From: Anseranas semipalmata
Taxonomy: Eukaryota; Chordata; Aves; Anseriformes; Anseranatidae
Direction: 5' to 3'
Length of the DNA stretch: 64,000 nt
Assembly: GCA_013399115.1 (NCBI GenBank)
Contig: VXAA01003156.1
Span: 608,162 to 672,161, forward strand
In this document: piece by piece, positions 11,701 to 23,652 of the stretch
Layout: each line of letters starts with the position of its first letter
How positions within the stretch are numbered: position 1 is the first letter of the stretch
The notes under the pieces: generated by a model
What the model was told of the DNA's origin: nothing
Seen by the model: the letters and a program-made list of their open reading frames with translations, nothing else
The model's database searches: none
Program-made: the position numbers and the translations under genes

Positions 11701-14700
11701 AGCTGTTGACATCATTCTTCTTTTTCTTACCCCAACACCCATCTAGTCTGTTCAGCTTGTGTTATAGTGCATTTGCACAGCTTCTGCTTCTGTGATCCAT
11801 TAGGACAGAGCCTGCTTGTACTTAACAAGAGTCTCTTTCATGCTTTGTGGATCTCTCCAGGCCCCAGCAGGACACAAAATAATCCCTTTTGCATTTGGTA
11901 GTTTCACAGTATTTCTCTGGTGAAGATGAAATAACCTTCCAAATGAAAACAATAACAACATCTTCATAAGCCTGTATTTGATGCAAAGTAATTGTATCGT
12001 GGTTCTTGCATTTTATAGAATGAACAGCCACTTTTTTTTTCCAGCAGAACCCAAGATTTTAAGATAATCTGTAAGCAAAGAGTTGTATAAGTTTTTTGTT
12101 TGTTTGTTTGTTTTAAATCAGTATGGAAGTAGTGGTCTAATAGTAACATCTGACAAAGCTAATACAAGTGGTCTTAAAATAAAATTATGAGAAACCTGAA
12201 CTCAGATTTCACATTGAAGGTTTTGTCAGTTCGTTTCAAAATCTTAGAGCTTTACCTTGCTTCCACTGCTAACATAAAATAAAGGAGTTGGATTTCAGAA
12301 AACTTGTTTATAGGATACAATCTGCTTTGCATACATAAAACCTTCATCAGTGTGTACTATGCGTATTATGTAATGTTTTAGTTCCTGAAATGTGTTTCTG
12401 ACTAATATACTGTATATGAAAGTCAAAGAAAATATCTTTTGCCTGGTTTTAGCTATCTACTGCAAATTTCATGCAATGAAATAGGTTAAACTGGATTTGG
12501 AGTTGTTTTTTTAACAACTGCTTGAGAAATAGATGTTGGGGCTTTCTGTCTTTTCAAAAGTATTTACTTTAGTACATCTTTCAGAATGTCTTATAGCAGC
12601 ATAAAAATGTTTGTTTACAAGGAGGAATTACTGTAGGTAGTATGGTCCAGGTTGTCCTTCATTAGCAGAACGGTTGTGCTTTAAATGCGTTATGGTTGTG
12701 TTTATAGATGAGAAGATGTATAATAAGAATGCTAAGGACTGTTTTTATTGGCCAATGCATTAATGATCTGTTATTTAAATTAAGAGAATATCAGAATTTA
12801 GGCAAAATAAAGGTCTATTTGTAAGGGGCTTGTCAATGAAAGTTAAATTCCTGGCATCGGAGGTAGTTGTGCGTCCTGTTATACGTGGGCTCCTTTTCTG
12901 TGTTCGCAGGAATCATTGCCTGACTTAGCTGTGAGTTCAGGGCTGTTGTGCATTCACTTGTCGTTATCCTCTTCTCTAAAACACACAGATCCGTGCAAAG
13001 TGGGCTCTTACTTTGAGACCGTGTAATAGATGGGGCTGCAGCTGGCGAGAGGCACAGTGTGCCCACCGCTGTCGGCTCAGCTGGCGGTGGGGCAGCGGGG
13101 CCTGATCCTGGGGTGCAGAAGCCTTGGAGAGGCTGTGGCAGCGTATTGTAAGTGCTCTGTTTGCCAGGGGGAGACCGGAGCCCTCTGTGTGAGTTCTGAA
13201 CAAAGTTTTGAGGCTTGCTTATGTCAATTTGTCTTCCTATTTATGAAAGGTCAGAAAGTCACCATCCTGCAAAAAGTCTTTTCTTCTGTCATTTCCCTTA
13301 AATCTATCAATCAGATGTCGTCTTACGCTAGTTTCATAGAAAACAGTGAATCAGGTCTCGGAGTTCTATAGAAAACAGTGAATTGGGCTTTGGTTTCTGT
13401 TTCCCCTTCTTGCCTGTTCCAGGCTGTTGGTAAGGTATAGGATATTATGGTATGTTTCCCCCAACCTGTTTGTTTGTTTTACTCTTCCCATATGCTGTTT
13501 GCCACTGCTGGGAGTCGGGATGTTTTCATTCAGTAAAAGCTTTTCTTGTGTTACATTCACATGTTCTTCCTACCCAGGTTCTGAAGGTTTCAGTGGGTTT
13601 TGCAGAAAAATGCTTCTGTATACAAAGTGAAATCAAGCAAAAATGAGTTTCTCTATTCTTGTTAGTTATGCTTCTTTCTCTAAACTAACAAATAATAATC
13701 TTAAAACCAAGTTAAGATTGTTAAGTGCTTATGCATGTGTGTGCACACTCGTGATTCTGCTGAAGTGTTATTTATAGCTATGCAGCACAGATGACTGCTT
13801 AAAAAAAAGAGGAAAAAGCAGCATGTTGTGGATGCTGGGTGCATTGTTTTATATCTTTATGTAGAAATACTAATCCATGTAATGCTCTGCAGTGCAGGAG
13901 CACTCCTGCTTGTCAGTTTTGGCAAGGCAGGAAAAAAGATTTAAACGTTTAATACTGGGACAAGGCATAGACACCTTAAACTGCTGTTCTTTTTCTTCAT
14001 TCTGCCTATGCTTTGTCTTCATGAGTTCCTCTGTGCTGCTTCAGCTTGGCACCATGGTATGTTACTAGTCTGGCAAGAAAACGAGTGTTAGAAGCCATCC
14101 CAATAAGTGGTGATGGTGGGATAGATAAAACACAAAATACAGTGAATTAATGAGTTGAGAATAAGCTGTAAGTATTACTTTAATACCCCAAACTATCCTG
14201 AGCTTAAGAAAAAATAAGGAGTAATTTCCTAAATGGTTTTAGGTACTATCAAGTGTACTGTCTGGCCCCCAGCTGTTGATCATGAGGGAGGTGGGCATGG
14301 TGCCTGGAGATGTTTTCAATAGGCAGTGGTGGCAAAAAGTCCATTGTGTGGCTGTGTGGAGGAATCTGGTTTCTTCCCTGGGTGTCTTTTTTCCTTGAAC
14401 ACTACCTGGAGAGGACAGTGCATTGCAGTGTTTATCTTTAGGTTCTTAATACATCACTGGAAAGACTGTTTTCCACCCGAAGGCTGTCCGTCTGTCTCGT
14501 CAAAGTCTATTGCTGCTCTCAGCATCTTGCTGCCTTTGCTTGTTATGTGTTGTCTTTCCTTTGAAATTGAAGTACTGGTGGTGCTGAAGTCTTTCTGTTT
14601 GCTTGTTTCCCCGTGAAATACATTTCTCGCATACCTGTGTTTTTATTCTGTGTGGATGTGTATGTATTAAGGCATTCGGTTGTTTCAAACATTACTGAAA

Positions 14701-16801
14701 TAGAGGTATAATGGAACAGGTTAGTGAAGTAGAGGTTTTTATGGTGCTGTAATGTGAACAGCACATGATTTGGGATTGATAGCTACTGACTTCTGCTTTA
14801 AGGAAGGAAAGCGGTGTGAAGATTGACAGGAGAATTCATAGTTATAGCACGGTAGCTGTTCTAGATGAAGCTGAATTTTTCTGCAAATTCTTGTGGTGCT
14901 GTTTAACAGGAAAAGTCTGCAAGGTCAGGAAAAGAATGCCAGCAGGGTTTTAGGATTTAAAGCTGTCAGTCACTAAGCCTTGTGTTACTGAATGCTATTG
15001 AAAGCTTCTAGGCACTCTTTACTCATTCTTGAGCTAGAATTTGCAAGCTAAAGAGGAAAATAATTGGGTCAGTTTGGGTTTTCTCGGGTCAGTAGTATTA
15101 TTGGAAGAAGGATGAGATTATTAGCCTGTGAATAAAGGTGCCACAGGAAAAAAAGCCTTGAAATCTCGTTGCTCTGGTGCATGGCTGTAAAGTACAGAAC
15201 TTTGCAAAGAAAATGTTTATACTTGGAGATTGAATTAAATACTGAATTCATCTTGAAGCTCCCCCTTGGAAAGCCTAGGTGAAGTTTTGGGAAGGGAATA
15301 ACTGGCAGCAGGCGGCTGTCTGGGCATCCGCTAGAATAAAACCAGAACTTTCCATTTCACCATATGGTTGACAGCTGTCCTGTTCCTATTTGTCGTGATT
15401 TTTCGATGTTACACAGGATTGAATGGTGATGTTTTACTGCTTTTGAGCACTTGCATAACATTTGAAGGTGCTGTATTTTCCCTGCTTATCCTAACTCCGC
15501 AAATTCCATATGGAGTGGGATGAAAAGCTGGTTTCACCTCCCCTTCCCCTTATGAAATGTCCAGCACCAAGCTTAATATGGATAATGTAGTTTTTTCTAA
15601 TACAATCTTTGGAGAGTAAGCTCGCTTACATTTCATTTAGAAGGTGATACAAAACTTCAAGGTAAGTGCTTGAAATTCTCTTCCCCCCAGGTATATTAAG
15701 GTGCCTGCTTTTATTACCATGTACAGCAGTCTTAAAGAGCTGGGCAACTGTGGAGGGAAGATCTGACGGGAGTGCAAATTATTCTGTAGTCTTGTTTTGA
15801 AATTCTTTGAATTTACTTCTGGCTAGATGACTTTCTTAACTACGCCTATTCCTTCTCGCTTCAAGTGTCAGAGAAAAGCTGTCAGTAACAGCTCCTTTGG
15901 GCTGCACAGGAGGAAGGGGGGCAAGATGCTTCCGAAAGGGCTGGGGAGGAAGACACAAAGCTGGGGGCTGCCTGCCTCCATTCCCATCAACTCCACAGCA
16001 AGTGTGTGTGCTGGAAGTCCTGTGATGCATGAGATCACTGGTTATTAATATAGTGTTTTTGATAGGAGTAAAGGTTTTATCTGGGGAGTGAAGTGTATTT
16101 TGGCGATAAGCCCACACAAAGTAAATAACGTGGCCTTTGCGTCTCTAGTTATGACCTCATATCTCTCGTTGTTTGTCTTCCAACAGAAGCGCTTTATTGT
16201 TCGATTATTCCACATTGTGCTCTTACAAACTGCAGTCTCTAACAAGAGAGGTGCTTTCCTCCTGCAACTTCTAGAGCATGTTGCAGGTTAAGTTATATTT
16301 GATCAGAAAAGGCTGTAATGCTGATTTTTATATAGTCAGAGCTGTGGGTTTGTTCACATATTTTATTGTAATATGCCTTTTAATGGTTGTCATGTTGTAT
16401 TGGAGCTCTTTATTGGATGGTTTTTAATAGCTTTTCCAATTGCTTTAAAGCCAACTGGATACTTTGGGTCCAATTAACTGCTTTACGAAAATCTGGACCT
16501 GGCTACCCTATTTTTCCCTCTCTGTAGCTGTATGGGATAGATGACAGGCTTTTTCTCTATTTTGAACAAAAGTCTGCGGGTTCAGTGGTTCGAACAGAAG
16601 ACGGGTGTTTATCAGCTGATGCCCTGCTCTCAGGAAGGGCTGCGGAGCTGACAGCCGAGCATCCGTAACCCTGCAGAAGCATCCGCAGGCAGCTGGGGAT
16701 GAGCAGAGGGTGGCTCCCTTTGAGCTACAGCAGGGGGAGGTTTCCAGCCCCTCCACCATCACTGAGCTGTCTGCGGTTCAGAGCCCATGGCTTTCTGCCA
16801 C

Positions 16802-16822
16802 TTTTTTTTTTTTTTTTTTTTT
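16802..16822. repeat. Poly-T tract (21)
   Basis: Uninterrupted T run in non-coding DNA. Confidence 0.85.
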
Positions 16823-19800
16823 AACTGAGTGAGATGCTCTTCAAAAAGCTTTGGCTGACTGTCAGGCTTAAAATCAAATGGTTCAGATTAGATAAATGTT
16901 CACAGTATTTCATTAGACTCTTTTAAGACACAGTCCACTACAGTTTTACAAAATGCTTGCAAGCACTGCTGCTTGCTGTGAAGAATGAACTACCTTCATG
17001 CAGTGTAAAGCTGTGCTTGACCTCAGCAGCTTGCAGAGTCTCACTTTTGGGTGTTTCTGCAGAACATGGTCTCTCCACACCCGGTGTTGGTCTGAGCTGT
17101 TAACAGGAACATGGAGTGGGTTTGTTTTTGTTTTTCCTGTGTTATCCGCTGGTTTGAAAAGTCAGTACAAGAATATATTCTTCCTTCATTAAAAAAGTGC
17201 TCAGTTTTCTCTCTGAACACTGTAGAAACATTAAGCTGTTTGCTAGTGCAGAAGTGCCAATGTTTCTGCTTCGGGGAGTGGTATTCCCAAGAAGCTTTGT
17301 CCCTTTCAGTGTCCTGCCTACAGTTTCTTCTAGCAGTTTGTGGGCTGTAAATACAAATGGTAGTGGTTGAAATTACTGCAGTTTTCGCCAAGGACACGTG
17401 CCAGCCCAGTTTGTTCACTGTTCTATTGAGAACCTTCAGTGTTGGTTTCCATCATCTTGAGACGGCCTCTGACAGAAAGAGCCTTTGCTGTGTCTTCTGT
17501 GAAACCTGTCGTGTTTGTCACGGGCTCGTCACGCCCTCGTGCTGTAAAGGAGTCCACTTGTGGATCTGGGGGAATTGTGTCTTTTGTCTTTGCTCGAAGA
17601 TCACTTTGATGGCATGTACTAGTAGCTTGTAGCCTAGCATCTGGATAATTACTCTGTATCTGGTCAGTGGAACCACCTCCCTGGTATCTGAAAGACCATT
17701 TATCCTAACTTCACAAAAACTCCAGATAGGTTTTCTAATGTGGTTCCAGGGAGCTAGCTGATGCTCAGAGCTTTGTCATGCCTTTAAAGCACTGTGCAGA
17801 TGAGGAATTGTGCAATGGCAGAATGAAAGGTAAGGAAGACCAGTATGATTATGTCGTGGGCATCAGCGGTGCTGTCAGTTCCCTGTTCCACCCTGTAGGC
17901 AGAAGTAACATAAAGCCTTGTAATTAAGTTACTCGTTTAAGCGGAAGACTAAAAAATGGGTGTAAGCTTGACAGCAAAAGCATCGCAGGCTTTTTTCCTC
18001 TTTCTCCCAACATAGCAATCAAGCCTGAGGAAAATGCATGCATAAAGCAGAAAGGTTGTTCTCTGTCCTATTTGCACTATTGGAAAGTTCTTGGGGATAG
18101 AGGTGAATGGAAATGTTTGTACCTTTTAGTAGTAACAGTGTATCTTTGGGGTGCACAAAGAAATCTGTCCAGCATTTCCAGCTAGCTACCAATCCCAAAA
18201 GACGAGACATTCTCGGGAGGACATGATCTCCTCTTTGGAACTGAAGCAGCTGACTTCTCTCAGGGATATTTACCTTTAAGATCACTGCACCGTTCACTCT
18301 TTTCTTCATCCAGTCTTATGGCTATTAGGTAATGAGAACTTACTCTATCCCTCTATTTTATTTTATCACTTTCAAGATTGAACTTTAGACTGAGATGCAA
18401 AGCTGGATGTTTTGGAGGTCTAAACTGTAAATGAAGGTCTTAATATTGATGAGCTCTGCGATTAAATATAATTTAATTCATGCAGAAATTAGCAAATACT
18501 TTCATCATTTCATTTACATAAAGTGCTACCAAGCTTCTGGTTGTGAGAGCTCTTCCTCGAGCTGCGAGCAGCCTTGGGATCGGTGCAGGGGACTGTTCCC
18601 GTGCGTCCCCACTGAGGGTGACCCTCTGGGAGCCAGCTGGGTGAAAGCTTTCACCAAAATGCATCGTCCTGGACAATTCTTTTCTTTTTTTTTGTTATGA
18701 AAAGTATTGAAAGAGGGGATTTCCAAGCCATTTCTCATCTGTTTAGGCTTTCATAGGTGTTTTTAGTATGTGAAAGTACAATTTACTCTCAACACTAGTA
18801 ATCTGTTCACCATCACCCAAAAGGGTGGTGGGATAATGGGGGGTGGGAAGCACATTCTTTTCTGAAAACACTGACATTGAAGCATTTACTACTTGTGTTT
18901 TGAAAGTTTCTTCAGAAATACAAGTCATTAAAAATAAGTTCTGGACCTCTGCTCTTATTTCAGTGTGATAAATACTTAGTTGGTGGTTTCAGCCATACCT
19001 AGAGCTAAATGGAAGCATCTCCTTTCCTAATTTGGCTGTTTTAGTTCAGCCTTGTGCCTGGAATGATTCATCAAGCAATAGCCTAAAATGTATGGAGAGA
19101 AATGAGGCTGAAGTAAGAGGAGATGGCAATTCTTTCCCTTAAAATGAAGTGTAATAGTGAGACCTCACCAGAGAAGGAAGGATGCAACTTGAGCTGTTAC
19201 ATTTCTGTGTGATTTGCAAATGAATGTGAGAATGAATAGGGACCTGAACTCTTCTGTGGCACGTCTCTTTGAGAGCTGTGCTCTGTTGTCCCGAGGGCAG
19301 ACGGTCAGGTTTCTTGGGGCCAGAAGTACTGGGGATGGCCTCCTGGGGATGGGCTGCTGGAGATGCAGCGCCTGCCTCTGTGGCTGGGAGCCCTCCCTCC
19401 CTAAGAAGGCTGTTGCAACAGCATGGAGGCTAGATGAATTTGAGGGAGAATCTAGCATGTTAGATTTCTGTTATATATTCTTTATAAAATATTTATTCTT
19501 TATTATGACGCTTTTATTATGTCTGTGCAGCTTTTCAGGGATCTAGTTAGCTTTATTTAATCATGCTGGCTGGATTAATTTTGTGCAGTATTCCAGTGAA
19601 TAGTGTTCTTCATATGATAAACAGAACTCAAGTACATTAGAAGTTTTCTAGGCTATCTGCCTCAGCTCATTGCATCTCTAAGATAATGTTTTGAGTAATG
19701 AACCAAGAGCATCATTTATGCTTTTGCATCTGACACTCCTATTTTGGTCATATTTCTGTATTAGTAAAATTTCCAGCAATGAGAATCACGTCTGTTTTCT

Positions 19801-20350
19801 GTAAGAAGTTTTCTCAGATCTGATAATGCCATTCTCTTATACTTCCAACTCACTTCCCTAGGGTCATGCAAATATGCCACGTGAACATACAGTAGCTACA
19901 GGTTTTGAATAACTTTTTTTTTTCAACATATGAGCTATATGGAGCTGCAGTTGTTGTGACCTAACATTAAAACTACAGAAAGCTAGGAAACCTCATTAAC
20001 AGTTCAGTTATAGGGGTTTTCTTTCTTCTATTAAAAAAACTGTTGGCTTTTGAGTGTTCTTAATAGGGGAACAGTCTTGCTCAAAAACTTCTTTAATCAG
20101 AAATAATACATGAAAATATTTTTTTCTCACTTAACTATTCAATTCTCTGAAGCATGTGGCATATATCATCAAAGTGTTATTGTGATTTCATTTCAGCAAG
20201 TAAATTTGTTGTTCTTTAGTTTTGTGGTTGGGATTGTTTTCAAGCTCACAATATCGGGGAGAAGTAGCATGTTTGGAGAACACCTCTGCCTGCGGACAAG
20301 CTTGCGTGGCGGTGCCCTTCCGTTCCCTTACAAACCACTGCTTGTTTGCC

Positions 20351-20366
20351 TTTTTTTTTTTTTTTT
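20351..20366. repeat. Poly-T tract (16)
   Basis: Uninterrupted T run inside a generally T-rich stretch (about 20100-20620). Confidence 0.8.
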
Positions 20367-22031
20367 GGAATTGCATGTCTTGTGTTTAAGATATGAGATG
20401 GTTAGCTTTTTTCTGGTGGTGGCTGTGTCAGTGGTGAAAGCAAAGCAGAATATTTTAATAGTGATGATTGCTTTTTTCCATAGTTTTTTTTCCTGCTTGT
20501 TTTTTGTTATCCTTTTTATGATTTTCATGGTAGAACAGAGGCTGAGCGGGTCTGTAAATAATCCATCTGAATATTGTCATATGTATATTTCAGATTCATT
20601 AGGATTTCATTTTGCTGCTATTATATAATGTTGGTAAATTTTTAGCATTTGGTAAAGTGTGAAGCTGCCATTTGTCTCCAGAGATGTGTTTTTTGTCATA
20701 ACCGGGTGGTTACTGGATTACGTGCTTTCTGCTTATCCTCTTCACTCTGCAACGGCCATCTAGCTAAATGAGCAGACTGACCTTACTCCTATGAGAGATG
20801 GTAGGGAATATAGGATAAGAAGGCAATTCTGCTAAGCCTGTACAAATGCAAAAAGCTTGCGTGGTTACTGCGAGAGTGCTGCCAGTTTGCAATACTCGCA
20901 TGGTGATGACAGGCAAAATACAAAGTCTCTAATTTCATTCTGGTCCCAGGACAATAAAAATCAATAAAAGAAATGTATTCACTTTGTAATAACTGAGGCA
21001 TTTTGGCTTGAAGTTTTATAGCCCATTTTGAGAGCAGAATCTTGATTTGAATGTGACGTCCACTGAATATTTACTCACTGCTGCTCACACCTGCGCATCT
21101 GGGCTGTGCTCTGGCTTGTATATTGTGTCTTTCCGTAGGTACTGTGGAAGGGAGATGGCAGAGTGCTTGGCGCCGGGGCTTTTTGTGAGTTAGTACAGTC
21201 TGCTCGCCTCAGCTCATTCCACGTGGCATCCGGCTCCTGTCTCCTGCAGCTCAAGCTTAGCCACTGCACCTATTGCAAGTAGCGTTGGTTTAGAGATCCT
21301 TAAATTGCTGCTTGAAACTCAATTACCTCACACAGTATGTTTGGCTCGTGATTCATGAGGAATTGAGCAAAGAAAAGGGGGTTGAGGCTGAAATTGCTTT
21401 GAAATGAATTCTGTATAGGTTCAGCGCTCAGGAATGTTGCACGACTGGCATGATAATGGTCCGTGTCTGCAGGCTTGCAAGCACATCTGTAAATTTTGCA
21501 TGGCATACTGGCAACCAGGAAGAATATTCATCTGTATCTAGATGTTTGCCTGCCTTACAGCAACACTGAGACTTCATTAATATTTGTAGAATGGGGTTTA
21601 ATAGAAGTACTAACAAAATATTACTAGAAGGGAATGGGTTAGGCTACTATAACACATTCGTGCATGTTAAGGAGCTTCTGTGTTTTGACAGAAGATGAAT
21701 AATTTATAATTGTGGAGAAAGTGAAAAACGTACCTTCACAGATACCCAGGATATTTTTGGAAGGAGTTACATTCTTAGTTAATTTTTACCGATGCACAAA
21801 TTTTGCATGTACTTATTTTGTAGTGACATTGTGGTGCAATTACTTCTTTAGAATATGTGGAATAGAGCTGTCTTGTTCATACTATTCGTAATAGGTGCAC
21901 TCAATTGTTATTCTGTTATCAATAATGGGATAATCCTAAATCTCACTGGCAGTGTCCCAGGAAAATAATATATGATTATAAAGTAAATACAGGTGGGAAA
22001 GAGGTGGGATACTCTTGCAGGAACTTTAGGG

Positions 22032-22047
22032 AAAAAAAAAAAAAAAA
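22032..22047. repeat. Poly-A tract (16)
   Basis: Uninterrupted A run in non-coding DNA. Confidence 0.8.
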
Positions 22048-22524
22048 GTTTTACCATACATTTTTGTAGTTCCTGTTTCTAGGAATTTCTTAGAACAAAT
22101 TCTTTTCTACATTTCCTGCAAGATGAGGGCAAAAGTGACCTTGTGGTGGGAAGAGCACTTCTTATTGAATGATGCTTATCATTTCTTCATAAGCATCAGT
22201 GTCTCTTGGAAGACATTGTATATTCCATGTACCTTGGTTAAGTAACTTCTTATATAGATAAGCACTGTCTGGTTAAGAAAACATGGAGAGTATTTTGTTC
22301 TGAAGGCAGCTCTGGTCTTCTGAGTCAGTGGGGAGACGTGTTTTCATCGTCTGTGTTCTAAGCTCAGTGGAAAATCCCAATTCTAGCATGGACAGTGTAT
22401 TAACTTCTATTGACAACATCCTCCTGCTATCTGAATTACTAAGAGATCTTAAAGAAATTTAACGCTTAAGGATTGAAAAGGATAAGTATGAAAAGTGGCA
22501 TGAAGTTCATGTGAATGTTGTGGC

Positions 22525-22552
22525 TTTTTTCTTTTCTTTTTTTTTTTTTTTT
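22525..22552. repeat. Poly-T tract with C interruptions
   Basis: T-rich run broken by two C, ending in 16 T. Confidence 0.8.
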
Positions 22553-23412
22553 AATCTAACTTCCTTCTTAACTCTTCCAACATACTTCAGCCCTCTTGCT
22601 CTAACATACTTTTCTCATAATTCTGTGTTCTTTTCCTTGTTATTCTAGTTTTTGGGTGGAGGAAGGTTTATATTTTTTGCTTTGTCTCAGAAGATTCTGT
22701 GTATTGTGGGAGGTGAGGCAACACTGGTCTTGGCAGAACACCACAAAACCAAGAGAGTAATTAAATGACGCAAGCCTTTGATTATTTTTCTCTCTCAAGC
22801 TTTCTGGCACGACTGGGCATTCCTATTGCAAAAGGAGGATCAGGAGGAGGAACTTCTAAAGATCGCACACAGAATTAGAGGGACTGTATCAGAGACTCCT
22901 TGCTACTCTGAAGCTCTTCGCTCTCAAGTTCTGGAGCTGCTGCTTTTTTCCTGGGAGGATAATGTCTCTTTCATCGCTCAAGACAGAAGGAACTGAAAGG
23001 GAGCTGCAGAGGTTTTATTTTGGTTTTGGTTTGTGTGCTCTCTTATTAACTGGATTTTTCCCATCTGCTGGAGGATTATAAAAGAATTAGAGAAGCTGTT
23101 TTTTTGGGGGTGTGGGAGGTAGCTGTTTTTCTCCTCTCGATTCAGGGACCTCCTTAATCTGCCATTTGTTCCCTAAAGTCACTACCCACTTAGAAAAGGG
23201 AGAAACGGCGTAAGAGATGAACTTGCAAGACCATGGGTTCCTTCCCTTCACAAACTTTGTACGTGGCCGCTTGTAAAAGAGGTTTTTGCATACATAAGCA
23301 TCAAATGAAGAATAGCAGCCTGGGCTAGATTTAAAAGAAACAAACTGCTTCTGTCCCGAAGAAAGGATAAATTCCATTTAAACTATAAATTACAGTACAT
23401 TGGATGTTGTTC

Positions 23413-23505
23413 CAGTTTTGAATTTTGGTGGAAGGAAGGAAGGATCTGATCAAGTAAAATACTCTGCCAGCCAAAACCTGCCTGTTCTACATCTAAAATT
23501 GGAAG
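23413..23505 (+). other. USP54: USP54 5' UTR portion just upstream of the start codon (5' boundary uncertain)
   Basis: Sequence directly before the ATG. The same frame has a TAA stop at 23494-23496, so the ATG at 23506 is the first possible start in this exon. The start context has A at -3, a good Kozak base. The acceptor is not certain: an AG after TTGTTCC ends at 23412 and another AG ends at 23395. The upstream non-coding exon(s) could not be identified. Confidence 0.4.
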
Positions 23506-23652
23506 ATGTCTTGGAAAAGAAGTTACTTTTCTGTGGGTCGGGGGAATGTCCAGGGGATGTTTACTCCACGAAATACAACCTCAATAGCACCCAGCAAAGG
23601 TCTCAGCAATGAACCAGGACAAAACAGTTGCTTCCTGAATAGTGCGCTACAG
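23506..23652 (+). CDS. USP54: USP54 coding exon 1 (start codon and Cys box)
   Basis: 49 codons, phase 0 end, donor GTAAGA at 23653. It begins [13 protein letters not shown] and ends [10 protein letters not shown]. The last block is the USP Cys box, with Cys42 in the catalytic position. It differs from the canonical GLxNLGNTCYMNSxLQ form by having [11 protein letters not shown], the variant shared by USP53/USP54. Confidence 0.95.

Larger units (their letters stand above)
1..23412 (+). other. USP54 5' flank or long 5' intron; no supported coding exon
   Basis: About 23 kb with only short scattered frames. None resembles a known protein or has splice sites with consistent phase. The longest frames are compositional artefacts of T-rich or GC-rich DNA. 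Contents I can name: the CpG-rich patch near 2205-2400, weaker GC-rich patches near 7430-7520, 9990-10200, 10360-10800 and 13030-13150, poly-T tracts, a (CAAA)-type repeat at 2070-2120 and a palindrome at 3280-3302. USP54 must have at least one upstream non-coding exon and a promoter. Whether these lie in this stretch cannot be decided by eye. Confidence 0.6.

Noticed and set aside
20110..20628. 172-codon open frame on the + strand, the longest in the window, with many hydrophobic residues
   Set aside because: The hydrophobicity comes from T-rich DNA (Phe, Leu and Val codons). There is no family resemblance, the frame runs through a poly-T tract, and no splice or conservation support is visible.
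22170..22198. 10-bp inverted repeat TGATGCTTAT/ATAAGCATCA with a 9-nt loop
   Set aside because: At chance level, with no extension of the stem.
22778..22996. 72-codon frame just upstream of USP54 coding exon 1, considered as an extra 5' exon
   Set aside because: It does not resemble any USP54 N-terminus, and the in-frame TAA at 23494 blocks a coding link to the exon starting at 23506. It could only be untranslated.
1..23412. Excess of long poly-T over poly-A runs, considered as evidence that the whole upstream region is transcribed on the + strand
   Set aside because: By eye there are five T runs of 15 or more against one A run here. The proven + strand gene body downstream does not show the same bias, so the argument fails.
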